64,000 bases of DNA from Loktanella sp. (lineage in GTDB: Bacteria > Pseudomonadota > Alphaproteobacteria > Rhodobacterales > Rhodobacteraceae): positions 62,001-126,000 of the forward strand of contig JAFPBO010000018.1 of the NCBI GenBank assembly GCA_017390475.1. The letters are read 5' to 3'. Position 1 is the first letter of the stretch. Each line of letters starts with the position of its first letter. Of this stretch, positions 49,906 through 60,700 are shown piece after piece. The translations under genes and the position numbers were made by a program. A model generated the notes under the pieces. The model was not told where the DNA came from. It made no database searches and worked only from the letters and a program-made list of their open reading frames with translations.

Positions 49906-52494
49906 TCAGAACTGGCCCAGCAGGCGGCGCAGGTAATCGCGTTCGACCTCTGGCCGGTCCTGTTCGGCAGAGCGTCGGCGAATTTCATCCAGCAATTCGG
50001 CAGCGCGACGGTTGGTGTCTTCGCCGCCTAACAGGTTCTGATCAGTCCCCATCTGGCCGGTATTGCCAGCCTGACGCCCCAGTGGGTCGCGCTGGCCGGG
50101 CACTGCATTTCCGCCTGCCTCGCCTTGTTCGCCGTTCTGACCGGTCTGGGCATCAGCCAAAGCATTCCCCAATTCGCGCATACCTTCGCGCAAAGCGTCC
50201 ATTGCATCGGCCTGCTGGTCAATGGCCCGCCCCATATTGCCGTCGCGCAGGGCCTGTTCGGCCCCGTCCATCGCACCTTCGGCACGGTCCAGTGACCGGC
50301 GGGCCGTATCCCCGGCCCCGCCGGGCAGGTTCGGCAGACCATCACGCTGACGCTGCAATTCCTGCCGCAACGCTTGCTGGCGTTCAGCCAGACCACGCGG
50401 ATCATTGCCAGTGCCAGAGCCGCCCTGATCGCTTTGCTGGGTGCCTTGTCCCTGCCCTTCGCCCTGCTGACCCGGGCCCTGCTCACCACCTTGACCTTGC
50501 TGGCCATCTTGACCCTGCTGATCGCCATCCTGACCTTGCTGTCCCTGATCGCCATTGTTCGCGCGGTCCTGCAACTCGCGGAAAGCATCATCTGACAGAC
50601 CTTGCTGATCGCGCAATGTATCCGCCAGGTCCTGCATGGATTGCTGGCCAGGCATCGGCGGACCATCGCCACCCTCGCCTTGGGTCACACGCATGTTTTC
50701 CATCATCTGATTGAGCTGTTCCATCAATGCCTGCGCCTCGGCCATACGGCCTTCCTGCATCAGCTCTTCGATGCGATCCATCATCGCCTGCAGGTCGTTC
50801 ATCGACAATTCCATGCTTTCGCCGCTGCGATCGGCCTGATCGGTGCCGTCGCCGGGTTCGGCCTGTTCGGCCAGCATGCGCATGTAATCATTGGTCGCTT
50901 CGCGCAATTCATCCATCAGTTCGGCAATTTCAGCGTCCGACGCGCCGTTGCGCATCGCCTCGGACAGCCGTTCCTGCGCGCGGCGCAACCGTTCGCGGGC
51001 ATCGGCCAGACTGCCATCCTCCAGCTGGATCGCCAGATCCCAGAGTGCGGCGACAATCTCGGTCTGTACCTCGTCATCCAGACCGACAGGGGCCATATTC
51101 TCGATCCGCCGGATGATGGCGCGAACCCGCAGATACATGGTTTCAGAGGTAAAGATATCCTCTGGCCGGTGCGAGATTGCACGCAGAATCTGCCCGACTC
51201 GGCGTGCGTTGTCGCGCGACCACATCAGATCGCGGCGCTGTTCAATCACAGCACGCGCGACCGGCTGAAAGAACCGCCGCCCCGGCAGCACCAAAGGTTC
51301 GGGCGGGGTGCTGGCGGTCTGACCTGCGGCATCGGTCACGGTCAACTGCAAGGTCACAGGCAGGTTGGCCAAAGGATGCTCGCTAAGGTTCTCGACCAGA
51401 AAAGCATCAAATTCGGCGCGGCTGCCGGTAAAGGGCATTGGCAGGTCCAGCACCAGATCAGGGATCGGGTCCGGGTCACGGCGCAACCCATAGACCCGGT
51501 CCACCGCCGCCAGATCCAGTGCAATGGTCGCTGTGCCGCTTTCCACGCCGTAGTCATCGCTGGCGCTGAAAGCTTGCGACATTTCCCCCATCGCATCGGC
51601 GGTGATCGGCGCAGTCAATGCCACGCTGGGCGGCTGATCGGGGATCGCAGTCACGGTCCAGAGCGTGCTGCCCGGCCCGTCAATCGTCAGGGTGCCGGAT
51701 CTGACGATCTCGAACTGCTGCTGACCTTCAACCGGCTCGGACGATGTCTCTGCCTCGCCGGACACGCTTTCGGACAAACGCAGCGCGCCAACTTCACCAT
51801 AAAACCGGATCGTGACATTGCTTCCCACTGGCACCCTCAACGCCCCGGCGGGAATGTCGTTCAGATAAAGCGTCGGACGCCCGGTATAGGCGGGGGGTTC
51901 CACCCAGCCTTCCCAGACCGGGCCAGAGGCGAGCGCCGCCGATGGTCCTGTCACGATATCGCCAACCGATGCGACCCGCATGAACGAGCCGAACAGCAGC
52001 GCGACGACGAAAAACAATACAGCCATGAACCGCAGCCCATAAGGGTCGCGGTCTGCGATCCGCAGGTCCGGTTCAACGGCGCGGGCAGATTTGGTGCGCT
52101 CAGCCATCCGCGCCACATGAGCCTGCCAGACCGCCATGGATGCAGGATCATTCGCGCCAATCGCCTGCACATCAGCCACTGCGGCAATCGGCCGGCCAGG
52201 CATCGCGGCATCGACACGCGCCAGTGCCTGGGTCACTGTCGGCATTTCGAACCGGCGCCAGCCCCAGTATATTGCCGCGCCCAACCCGATGGCGGCGATC
52301 GCGGCCAGCGCCCACAACACCTCCAGCGGCAGCAGGTCCTGCCAGCCCATCATCAAGGGGGCAAGGATCAGAAACAGGATCGTCCAGAGCGGCCAGAAAC
52401 ACCGGACCACATTTTCAGCCACCATGCCAAGCCGCGTCCACCGGACGGGCTGGCGCAGGTGACGCATCTGGTCGGGATTCTGTTTCAGCGTCAT
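49906..52494 (-). CDS. TIGR02302 family membrane protein
   Basis: An 862-residue protein typical of alphaproteobacteria. Three N-terminal hydrophobic segments lie near residues 33-75 and 150-170; the rest would be periplasmic. Residues about 645-698 (bases 50401-50560) are an extreme Gln/Gly/Asp repeat of QGQ, GDQ and QDG units, flanked by long charged helices (MEELMQEGRMAEAQALMEQLNQMM). The role is unknown. It is encoded 16 bp downstream of lysA. A 653-codon antisense open frame covers most of it and is a shadow. Confidence 0.85.
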   Translation of the reverse strand: MTLKQNPDQMRHLRQPVRWTRLGMVAENVVRCFWPLWTILFLILAPLMMGWQDLLPLEVLWALAAIAAIGLGAAIYWGWRRFEMPTVTQALARVDAAMPGRPIAAVADVQAIGANDPASMAVWQAHVARMAERTKSARAVEPDLRIADRDPYGLRFMAVLFFVVALLFGSFMRVASVGDIVTGPSAALASGPVWEGWVEPPAYTGRPTLYLNDIPAGALRVPVGSNVTIRFYGEVGALRLSESVSGEAETSSEPVEGQQQFEIVRSGTLTIDGPGSTLWTVTAIPDQPPSVALTAPITADAMGEMSQAFSASDDYGVESGTATIALDLAAVDRVYGLRRDPDPIPDLVLDLPMPFTGSRAEFDAFLVENLSEHPLANLPVTLQLTVTDAAGQTASTPPEPLVLPGRRFFQPVARAVIEQRRDLMWSRDNARRVGQILRAISHRPEDIFTSETMYLRVRAIIRRIENMAPVGLDDEVQTEIVAALWDLAIQLEDGSLADARERLRRAQERLSEAMRNGASDAEIAELMDELREATNDYMRMLAEQAEPGDGTDQADRSGESMELSMNDLQAMMDRIEELMQEGRMAEAQALMEQLNQMMENMRVTQGEGGDGPPMPGQQSMQDLADTLRDQQGLSDDAFRELQDRANNGDQGQQGQDGDQQGQDGQQGQGGEQGPGQQGEGQGQGTQQSDQGGSGTGNDPRGLAERQQALRQELQRQRDGLPNLPGGAGDTARRSLDRAEGAMDGAEQALRDGNMGRAIDQQADAMDALREGMRELGNALADAQTGQNGEQGEAGGNAVPGQRDPLGRQAGNTGQMGTDQNLLGGEDTNRRAAELLDEIRRRSAEQDRPEVERDYLRRLLGQF

Positions 52495-52510
52495 TCTCCG
52501 CTTTTGCTGG

Positions 52511-53779
52511 CTACTCCAGCCATGGGGGCAGGCTATCGCGCGCGATCATCTCTTCATAGCTAGGACGCTTGCGGATAACTGCAAATTGATCGCCGTTGAC
52601 CAGCACTTCCGGGATCAGCGGGCGTGAATTATATTCCGAAGCCATGACCGCACCATAGGCCCCCGCCGACCGGAAAGCGACCAGATCGCCCGCCTGCATC
52701 GGCGGGATTTCGCGCCCTTTGGCAAACGTGTCGCCGCTTTCGCAGACCGGACCCACGATATCATAGCGCGCAGGTTCCGTGCCTGGGGCGGGTTCGACGA
52801 CAGGCACAATATCATGCCAGGCATCATACATCGCAGGCCGGATCAGGTCGTTCATCGCGCCATCAAGGATCAGAAAATCGCGGTCTTCGCCTGATTTGAC
52901 ATAGATGACCGAGGCCACCATCAGCCCGGCATTGCCGGAAATCAGGCGGCCCGGTTCAATTTCAATCTCACAGCCAAGATGGCCCAAGGTGCGTTCGATC
53001 ATCGCACCGTAATCCGACGGCAGCGGCGGTGCCTCGTTCGACCGCGCATAGGGAATGCCCAACCCGCCACCCAGATCAAGCCGGGTGATCTCATGCCCGT
53101 CAGCGCGCAACACTTCAGTCAGTTCAGCGACTTTGGCATAGGCTGCCTCGAACGGGGCCAGATCGGTCAGTTGGGACCCGATATGCACGTCAATGCCGAC
53201 GACCTTCAAGCCCGGCAGGGTCGCCGCCAGCGCGTAAACCTCGCGCGCGCGAGAAATCGGGATGCCGAATTTGTTTTCGGATTTACCAGTGGCGATCTTC
53301 GCATGCGTCTTGGCATCGACATCCGGGTTGATGCGCAGCGTGATCGGGGCAATGACGCCCAAGCTCTGCGCAACAGCATCGAGCGCGATCATCTCCGGCT
53401 CGCTTTCGACATTGAACTGACGGATGCCGCCTTCCAAAGCCAGCCGCATTTCATCGGCCGTTTTGCCGACGCCCGAAAAGACGATCTTGTCACCCGGCAC
53501 ACCCGCCGCCTTGGCGCGCAGATATTCACCGGCGGACACCACATCCATCCCCGCACCGGCCTGTGCCAAGACCCGCAGCACGGCCTGATTGGACAAGGAT
53601 TTCATCGCGAAACAGACAAGATGATCGGCAAAGCCCAAAGCATCGTCGAACAGCTGGAAATGCCGGGTCAGCGTGGCAGTGGAATAGACGTAGAACGGCG
53701 TGCCGACAGCAGCGGCGATTTCGGCCAGCGGCACATCCTCGGCGTAAAGCGCGCCGTTGCGATAAAGAAAATGATCCAA
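52511..53779 (-). CDS. lysA: Diaminopimelate decarboxylase
   Basis: A 422-residue fold-III PLP enzyme. CFAMKSLSNQAVL carries the PLP lysine (about residue 59), GGGLGIPY binds the PLP phosphate, EPGRLISGNAG follows and CESGDTFAKGR has the active-site Cys from the partner subunit. It makes lysine from meso-diaminopimelate, the pathway started by DapA at 39084. The start is TTG at 53779, with AGGA 8 nt upstream. It is fourth in the argH operon. Confidence 0.96.
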   Translation of the reverse strand: MDHFLYRNGALYAEDVPLAEIAAAVGTPFYVYSTATLTRHFQLFDDALGFADHLVCFAMKSLSNQAVLRVLAQAGAGMDVVSAGEYLRAKAAGVPGDKIVFSGVGKTADEMRLALEGGIRQFNVESEPEMIALDAVAQSLGVIAPITLRINPDVDAKTHAKIATGKSENKFGIPISRAREVYALAATLPGLKVVGIDVHIGSQLTDLAPFEAAYAKVAELTEVLRADGHEITRLDLGGGLGIPYARSNEAPPLPSDYGAMIERTLGHLGCEIEIEPGRLISGNAGLMVASVIYVKSGEDRDFLILDGAMNDLIRPAMYDAWHDIVPVVEPAPGTEPARYDIVGPVCESGDTFAKGREIPPMQAGDLVAFRSAGAYGAVMASEYNSRPLIPEVLVNGDQFAVIRKRPSYEEMIARDSLPPWLE

Positions 53780-53788
53780 AACTTGGTC

Positions 53789-54103
53789 CTAACGGGCAAA
53801 ACCGGGGCGGCTACGCAGATAAAGATAAAGCGGCAGACCACAGCTGACACCGATCATGAAGGTCGCAGGCACGGCCAGCAGACTGAGGTAATTCTTGCGC
53901 GACAAAGCCTCGTAGATCGCCCAGATCGTCAGGGTCACCGCAGCGACAGTCAGGTCCCAGACCAGCCCGCTGGTTGCCAGATTGGCATGCCAGGCATCGA
54001 CCATCGCCATGATGTCCCAGGTGTTCGCGTTAAACCAGCCGATGAAATAATACATCGGATGCACCGTGCCCCAGATCGCCAGCACCAGCCAGAGATTGCG
54101 CAT
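53789..54103 (-). CDS. DUF2834-like membrane protein
   Basis: A 104-residue protein with about three membrane segments (near residues 3-25, 45-65 and 75-97). It starts [20 protein letters not shown], and the stretch GWFNANTWD is a typical DUF2834 element. Function is unknown. ATG 54103 gives a 1-bp overlap with the lipoprotein stop; a GTG at 54106 would give GTGA. It is co-transcribed with argH and lysA. Confidence 0.75.
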   Translation of the reverse strand: MRNLWLVLAIWGTVHPMYYFIGWFNANTWDIMAMVDAWHANLATSGLVWDLTVAAVTLTIWAIYEALSRKNYLSLLAVPATFMIGVSCGLPLYLYLRSRPGFAR

Positions 54104-54276
54104 CACAGCCCCACCCCGACGGATACCCGGCCATTGCTGGCTCCGACGCTGCCATAGGTGCCGATCCCGCCAGACCCAAGGCTGAGCCCGACGTTGGCAT
54201 TCGGCGTCATCGGCGGCCCATCAGCGCCACAAGCGGCAAACGTTGTCAGCAAGGCGATCAGTGCAAGGCGTTTCAT
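54103..54276 (-). CDS. Small Gly/Ser-rich lipoprotein
   Basis: A 57-residue protein: lipoprotein signal [16 protein letters not shown] (lipidated Cys at residue 16), then a short Gly, Ser and Val-rich tail. Its start overlaps the argH stop by ATGA. Short lipoproteins between argH and lysA are frequent in related genomes; E. coli LppL is a rough analogue. Function is unknown. Confidence 0.75.
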   Translation of the reverse strand: MKRLALIALLTTFAACGADGPPMTPNANVGLSLGSGGIGTYGSVGASNGRVSVGVGL

Positions 54277-55661
54277 GTCAGAACCTCTTTCCAACGGGTG
54301 ATCTGCGCACGGACCTGTGCCGGCGCTGTACCCCCGTAACTCATGCGCGAAGCGACCGAGTTTTCAACCCCCAAGACGTCGAACACATCCGCCCTGATCC
54401 CTTCGTGAACGCCCTGCATGTCCGCCAGCGTCAGATCGGGCAGATCGCAGCCCTTGTTTTCGGCCAACGCCACCAGCGATCCGGTGACGTGATGCGCCTC
54501 GCGGAATGGCAGACCCAGTTCACGCACCAACCAATCGGCCAGATCGGTCGCAGTGGAAAACCCGCTGCTGGCCGCCGCCTTCAGATTATCGCGGTTGGCG
54601 GTCATATCGGCGACCATGCCAGACATCGCAGCCAGCGCCAGCATCAGGCTGTCGGCGGCATCGAATGTCTGTTCCTTGTCTTCCTGCATGTCCTTGGAAT
54701 AGGCCAAGGGCAGGCCTTTCATCACCGTCATCAACGCGACATTGGCCCCGAAAATCCGGCCAATCTTGGCCCGGATCAGCTCTGCCGCATCGGGGTTGCG
54801 TTTTTGCGGCATGATTGATGACCCGGTGGACCATTTGTCCGACATCTTCACGAACCGGAACTGCGCCGATGACCAGATCACCAATTCTTCGGCCAACCGG
54901 CTCAGGTGCATCGCACAGATGCTGCTGGCCGCCAGAAATTCCAGCGCGAAATCGCGGTCGCTGACGGCATCCAGCGAATTGCCCATCGGGCCGTCAAAGC
55001 CCAAGGCCCGCGCCGTCATGTCGCGGTCAATCGGAAACGATGTGCCAGCCAGCGCCGCAGCCCCCAAAGGCGATTGGTTCATGCGTTTGCGCGCATCGGC
55101 AAAGCGGCTGCGGTCCCGCGCCAGCATTTCGACATAGGCCAGCATATGATGGCCCCATGTCACCGGCTGGGCAGTCTGCAGATGGGTGAAACCGGGCATG
55201 ACCCAATCCGCGCCCGCCTCTGCCTGACCCAACAACGACTGCTGCAAGGCGGCCAAAGCCGCATCGACCTGATCGCATTGATCGCGCACCCAGAGCCGGA
55301 AATCGACCGCCACCTGATCATTGCGCGACCGCGCCGTGTGCAACCGCCCCGCCGGTTCGCCGATCAATGCGCGCAGGCGGGATTCCACATTCATGTGGAT
55401 ATCTTCCAGCGCGGTCGAGAACGGGAAATCCCCGGTTTCAATCTCTGACAATACGGTGAGAAGGCCTTCCCTGATCGCCGCCGCATCTGTATCTGAAATG
55501 ATGCCACAGGCAGCCAACATGGCGGCATGGGCACGCGAACCAGCGATGTCTTGCGGGGCAAGGCGGCGGTCGTATCCGATCGAGGCATTGATCGCCTCCA
55601 TGATCGCGTCCGGTCCGGCGGCAAAGCGGCCGCCCCACATCGAGTTTGCGTTATCGGTCAT
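54273..55661 (-). CDS. argH: Argininosuccinate lyase
   Basis: A 462-residue fumarase/aspartase-superfamily enzyme. [18 protein letters not shown] opens it, [13 protein letters not shown] and [15 protein letters not shown] are substrate-site motifs, and [19 protein letters not shown] is the C3 signature loop with the catalytic Ser. It releases arginine and fumarate from argininosuccinate. ATG 55661 lies only 13 bp from the oppositely transcribed tlpA-like start. First gene of an operon ending in the TIGR02302 gene. Confidence 0.96.
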   Translation of the reverse strand: MTDNANSMWGGRFAAGPDAIMEAINASIGYDRRLAPQDIAGSRAHAAMLAACGIISDTDAAAIREGLLTVLSEIETGDFPFSTALEDIHMNVESRLRALIGEPAGRLHTARSRNDQVAVDFRLWVRDQCDQVDAALAALQQSLLGQAEAGADWVMPGFTHLQTAQPVTWGHHMLAYVEMLARDRSRFADARKRMNQSPLGAAALAGTSFPIDRDMTARALGFDGPMGNSLDAVSDRDFALEFLAASSICAMHLSRLAEELVIWSSAQFRFVKMSDKWSTGSSIMPQKRNPDAAELIRAKIGRIFGANVALMTVMKGLPLAYSKDMQEDKEQTFDAADSLMLALAAMSGMVADMTANRDNLKAAASSGFSTATDLADWLVRELGLPFREAHHVTGSLVALAENKGCDLPDLTLADMQGVHEGIRADVFDVLGVENSVASRMSYGGTAPAQVRAQITRWKEVLT

Positions 55662-55674
55662 AAAGGAAGCGCCC

Positions 55675-56235
55675 ATGCGAAAGTTACTGTCAGCCCTGCT
55701 TTATACGGCCCTGCTGGGTGTTGCAAACCTTGGCGCGGCGCAGAATGCCGATATCGCGGACCTGCGGGAAGGCGATATGCGCAAACTGGTGTTCCACCCC
55801 GCCCCGGTTGCCACCACGGACGAGGCGTTCACCAGTGAAGACGGCACCGAGATGACGCTGGCCGATCTGCAGGGGCGCTATGTCGTGCTGAATTTCTGGG
55901 CGACCTGGTGCGCGCCCTGCCGGGTGGAAATGCCGCATCTATCGGCGCTGCAATCCGACCTTGGCGGCGACGATTTCGAGGTGGTGACCATTGCCACCGG
56001 CCCCAACCCCGAACCCGCAATGACACGGTTCTTTGATGAAATCGGCGTTGATAACCTGCCATTGCACACCGATGCGCGGCAGCGCTTCGCGCGGTCCATG
56101 GGGGTTCTGGGCCTGCCGGTGACGCTGATCCTTGACCCCGACGGGATGGAAATCGCCCGGATGCAGGGCGAGGCGGATTGGTCCAGCGACAGCGCCGTCG
56201 CAATCATCCGCGCGCTGCTGGACAATCCGGCCTAG
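55675..56235 (+). CDS. TlpA-like thiol:disulfide oxidoreductase
   Basis: A 186-residue periplasmic thioredoxin-fold protein. The signal peptide ends near LGAAQ, and [17 protein letters not shown] holds the CAPC active site (about residues 79-82). The [12 protein letters not shown] cis-Pro loop follows. TlpA/ResE-type proteins reduce apocytochrome c or copper-site thiols. AAAGGA precedes the ATG at 55675. The last four bases overlap the convergent yqgE gene. Confidence 0.9.
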   Translation: MRKLLSALLYTALLGVANLGAAQNADIADLREGDMRKLVFHPAPVATTDEAFTSEDGTEMTLADLQGRYVVLNFWATWCAPCRVEMPHLSALQSDLGGDDFEVVTIATGPNPEPAMTRFFDEIGVDNLPLHTDARQRFARSMGVLGLPVTLILDPDGMEIARMQGEADWSSDSAVAIIRALLDNPA

Positions 56236-56801
56236 GCATGTCCGGCGGTCGAGGACAAAAGCACCGGGTCGATCCCCAGCACCTGCAAAGCGCCAACCCA
56301 TTTGCGCTCATTGGAAAGGCCAAAGATGATGTCGACGCTGGCGTCACAGGTCAGCCAGCCATTCTGGCAGATTTCACCTTCCAACTGGCCCGGCCCCCAA
56401 CCGGCATAGCCAAGCGCCAGCAGCGCCAGACGTGGGCCGCGCCCGGTGGCGATATCTTCCAGCACATCCATCGTGGCGGTCATGCCGATCCCATCAGCCA
56501 CCTGCAACGTGCCAAGCCCGGACTGATAATCATCCGAATGCAGCACAAAACCGCGCCCGTTTTCCACCGGCCCGCCAAAATGCACCGCGATATCTGGCGT
56601 ATCGGCGGCATAAGGCACCTGCATCTGGTCCAGCAGTTCGGCAAACCGGATCTGGCTTTGCGGTTTATTGATGATCAAGCCCATCCCGCCCTCTTCCGAA
56701 TGGGCGCACAAATAGATCACACTGCGGGCAAAGCGCGGATCAGCCATGTCAGGCATCGCGATCAGGAGCTTTCCGGCAAGAGAGGTGGGCGTCAGGTCCA
56801 T
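56232..56801 (-). CDS. YqgE/AlgH family protein
   Basis: A 189-residue DUF179 protein: [24 protein letters not shown] at the N-terminus, [14 protein letters not shown], and [17 protein letters not shown]. These are the family's defining blocks and the length is standard. In Pseudomonas AlgH affects alginate production; its biochemical role is unknown. ATG 56801 is used; the open frame extends 18 codons upstream. It converges on the tlpA-like gene. Confidence 0.92.
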   Translation of the reverse strand: MDLTPTSLAGKLLIAMPDMADPRFARSVIYLCAHSEEGGMGLIINKPQSQIRFAELLDQMQVPYAADTPDIAVHFGGPVENGRGFVLHSDDYQSGLGTLQVADGIGMTATMDVLEDIATGRGPRLALLALGYAGWGPGQLEGEICQNGWLTCDASVDIIFGLSNERKWVGALQVLGIDPVLLSSTAGHA

Positions 56802-56905
56802 ACTATTACAATGGTGGCACCATGCCGCAGGCGCAAGCCACCACATGTCAGTCAATCGCTCATTCGTGACTTTTCATGTCAGCCGGAATCGCCCAGATAG
56901 AAATC

Positions 56906-57703
56906 ATGCGCAAAAATCTGCTTATCCCTCTAGCCCTGTCTTGCCTGCCCGTTTCCGGCTTTGGTCAACCTGTCGATGATCTGGCCTCGGTCACTGTCCT
57001 GCCCGGCTGGCGCGAGGCGGATGGCACCCATGTCGCAGCGTTGCAGATCGATCTGGCCGAAGGTTGGAAAACCTATTGGCGCGCGCCGGGCGACGGCGGC
57101 ATTCCTCCAGCCTTTGCAATATCCGGGACAGGGATTGTCGGCATGCAACCGCATTTTCCGGTGCCCGAAGTCTATGAAACATTCGGCATCCGGTCGATTG
57201 GTTATGAAAACAGCGTGACCTTTCCGCTGCGTCTGCAGGTGCCTGACGATGGCCAGCCAGTCGGGATCAGCGGGCAGATCCAGATCGGGGTCTGCGACGA
57301 AATCTGCATCCCCGTCACATTGGATTTCGCCGCAATGCTGCCCCCCGTCGGTGCCGCCGACCCGGCGATTCTGGCCGCGTTGCGCGATCGCCCCCTGACC
57401 CGGTCAGAGGCACAGGTCGGCACTGTGACCTGCAGCGTGACACCGATCAACGATGGGCTGCAACTCAGCACCACCATCACCATGGACGCCACCGCCACCG
57501 AAGAATTCGTGGTGATCGAAGCCGGTGATCCGCAGATCTGGGTCTCTGAACCGCATGTCAGCCGGGAAGGCCGGCAACTGACGGCGGTGGTCGATATGGT
57601 GCATGTCTCGGGCCAGCCTTTTGCGCTGGACCGCGCGGCACTGCGCTTTACCGTGTTGGGCGATGGCAAAGCAGTGGACATCCGGGGCTGTACCTCAAAC
57701 TAG
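56906..57703 (+). CDS. DsbD-alpha-domain (DsbC/D N-terminal-like) periplasmic protein
   Basis: A 265-residue secreted protein with a signal peptide ending near SGFGQ. The body matches the N-terminal domain of DsbD/ScsB: LAEGWKTYWRAPGDGGIPPAF, FGIRSIGYENSVTFPLRL, and the cysteine pair VCDEICIP (about residue 130). It lacks the membrane and thioredoxin domains of full DsbD, so it may accept electrons from CcdA-type partners. It is not fused or overlapping with its neighbours. Confidence 0.85.
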   Translation: MRKNLLIPLALSCLPVSGFGQPVDDLASVTVLPGWREADGTHVAALQIDLAEGWKTYWRAPGDGGIPPAFAISGTGIVGMQPHFPVPEVYETFGIRSIGYENSVTFPLRLQVPDDGQPVGISGQIQIGVCDEICIPVTLDFAAMLPPVGAADPAILAALRDRPLTRSEAQVGTVTCSVTPINDGLQLSTTITMDATATEEFVVIEAGDPQIWVSEPHVSREGRQLTAVVDMVHVSGQPFALDRAALRFTVLGDGKAVDIRGCTSN

Positions 57704-57719
57704 CCCTTGGTGCGGCTGA

Positions 57720-60700
57720 TCAGGCCCGCAACCGGCGCGCTGCAAAACCTGCCATCGTGACCGCATAGATCGCCAGCAACGCCAGCATCAGCATCAGCGC
57801 GAACAAAGCCAGCGCCGGGACAAAACCGCCTGCAAGAAACGGCAGCAACGCCACCAATTGACCCCATGGCGCGCCGGTCAGTAGTACCGGCAACACCAGC
57901 GCGGCGAACAGGACCACGGCCAGAACAGCACCCAAGGCCGCAGGCAGCACCATCGCCAGCCGCCGTCCGCGCAGCGCGCGTTTGGCCGATTGCACCTGTC
58001 GCGCGACATCGGCCTGCATTGCCATGATCGACGGCACGACCAGCAAGACGAGTACCATGCCAAAGGCCAGACCAAAGACCAGTGTCACCACGGTCGGTTT
58101 CAGAAATTCCGCCTGTGTCGATCCTTCGTACAGCAATGGCGCCAGACCCAGAACGGTCGTGAGCGTCGTCAACAACACGGGCCGCAGACGATCCACCGTA
58201 CCGTCAATGATCGCCGGGACCAGCCCGCGTTCGGCAGCATATTCATCCACTGTGGTGACCAGCACGATCGAATCGTTGATGATGATGCCCACCATGCCAA
58301 TCAGGCCAACCACGGTGAACAGGCTCATCGGGATCTGCCAGACGTAATGACCCCAGATCGTGCCGACCAGCGCAAAGGGAATGATCGACATCACAACCAC
58401 TGGCCGAGTCCAACTGCTGAATATCCACGCCAGCGTCAGATAGATGCCCAGCAGAACGAGCGTCAGACCCACGGCAGCATCGCCCAGGAACTGACGTTCC
58501 TGTTCGCTCTGGCCGGCAAGCCGGGTCTCGATGCCAAAGCTGCTTTGCAGCCGGGGCAGGATATCGGCGGCGATGATCTGCTGGATTTCGGTCGCGCGGG
58601 CGGCGTCATCGCTGTCCAGCTCACCGGTGACCGAAATCAGCTGCACCCCGTTTTCACGGCGCACGGTGGAAAAGCCACTGCGACTCTCGACCGTGACCAC
58701 ATCGGCCAGCGGGACATAGACAGCCTCTGCTGTACGGATCTGGATATGGTCCAGAAAATCCGCTGTCAGTTCGGCATCGGGTAATTGCACCCGGATCGTG
58801 GCAGACCGGGTCCCGTCGGGGAAACTTGCCGCCTCGATCCCGGCCAGGCTGTTGCGCAGCACCCGGCCCAGCCCGTCGATACTCAACCCCAGCGCCTGCC
58901 CCTGCGGGGTCAGTTGCAACACCAGTTCTTCCTTGTCGTAGGACAGCGAATCCTCCAGCGCCGAAATCTCGCTGTATTGTGCCAGTTCGGTCTTCAGCGC
59001 CTCGGCAGCAGCTTTCAGCGTGGTGCTGTCCGCACCTGAAAGCTGAACATCAATGCCATCCGCCGCCGGTCCCGCGCCAAAGCTGCGGAAACTGACCGTT
59101 TCGGCCATCGGATGCTGGACAATGCTTTCCTGCAAGGCAGTGACAAAGGCATTGCTGCTATAGGGGCGGCTGTCGGCATCAACCAGTTCGATGGTGATCG
59201 CGCCCAGCTGATCGGCGTCTTTGTTTTCCGCCCCGGCAATGGTCCGGCCCGAATTGCCGCCGATCTCTGCGATCACGGCAAGCAGGGGGTTGATGCCATA
59301 TTCGGCCTCATATTCCGCGCCCAATGCCTCGGTCGCGCGCTGCATTTCGCGCATCATTTCAATCGTATCACTGCGGCTGGCACCCGGCAGCATGGCGAAA
59401 TTGCCCGACACCTGACTTTGTTCCGGCGACGCAAAGAACCGCCATGATACATCACCGCGAATGACCATGGCCGATGACGCCGCCAAAGACACCAGCGCCA
59501 GCGCCACCACAGGATAGCGCGCCCGGATCACCAGCCCCATGAACGGCCTGAACAAGGTAAAGCGGAACCAGTCAAAGCCGCGATTGACGTATTTTGACGG
59601 CTTGTCATACCAATGATCCTTCGCCGAATGCGCAATCGCATGCGACAGATGGTTGGGCAGGATCAGGAAACATTCCACCAGACTGGCGATCAGCACGACG
59701 ATCACAGTATAGGGAATGTCAGAAATCAGATCACCGAACCGCCCGCCAATCGCGACCAGACCGAAAAACGCGATGATCGTGGTGATACTTGCAGAAAACA
59801 CCGGGCTGAACATGCGCCGTGCCGCGTTTTCAGCGGCCACCGTGGGCGGTTCCTTCAACTGTCTGACCCGGAAATCCGCATGTTCTCCGACGACAATCGC
59901 ATCATCCACCACGATCCCAAGCGTGATGATCAGCGCAAAAAGCGAAATCATGTTGAACGTGATCCCCGCCGCATACATCAGCGCCACCGCCGCCAGCATC
60001 GCCACCGGGATACCGAATGCGACCCAGAAGGCCGTGCGCGCATTCAGGAACAAGAACAACAACGCCACCACCAGCGCCAGCCCGGTCAGCCCGTTGGTCA
60101 CCAGAATATCCAGCCGTCCGGTGATCTGTTCGGCGCGCGCATTGGTCAGTTGCACCGTCACGCCATTGGGCAAAGAGGCCTGCAACTCCGCCGCCACCCG
60201 TTCAACACTGCGCTGTAGGCCGATGGCATCGCCAGTGGCAGAGCGCTGCACGACCACCTTGATCGCAGGGTCCGGCCCGACGAAATAGGCACGGTCCCGG
60301 TCGATACCTTCGACCTGCACATGCGCGACATCGGCAATCGTCAGGGTGGACCCATCAGGATTCGCACGCAGCGCGATGGCACCGATATCCTCGGCGCTGC
60401 GGCGGGCGACGCCGGTACGAACCCGCGCATTCGATGACACATCACCAGCGGGCGAGGCAGCGGTTTCTTCGGCAATCCGCTGCGCAATATCCGCCATACC
60501 GATGTCATGTTCGATCAGTGACAGCGACGGTACCTCGATCAGGATCGAAGGTGCTGCCACCCCCTGCACCGAAACCCGCGTCACGCCCGCGGCAAACAGC
60601 CGGGTGGCAAATTCATCGGCGAAACGGCCCAGCTGATCCACACCCACTGGCCCTGCGATCACCACATCAGTCACGCGGTCCGACCAGCCGCCGCGCCGGA

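Noticed and set aside
50602-52563. 653-codon open frame antisense to the TIGR02302 gene
   Set aside because: It has a His/Arg/Gln-rich composition typical of GC-rich shadow frames, and the opposite strand encodes a recognisable protein.
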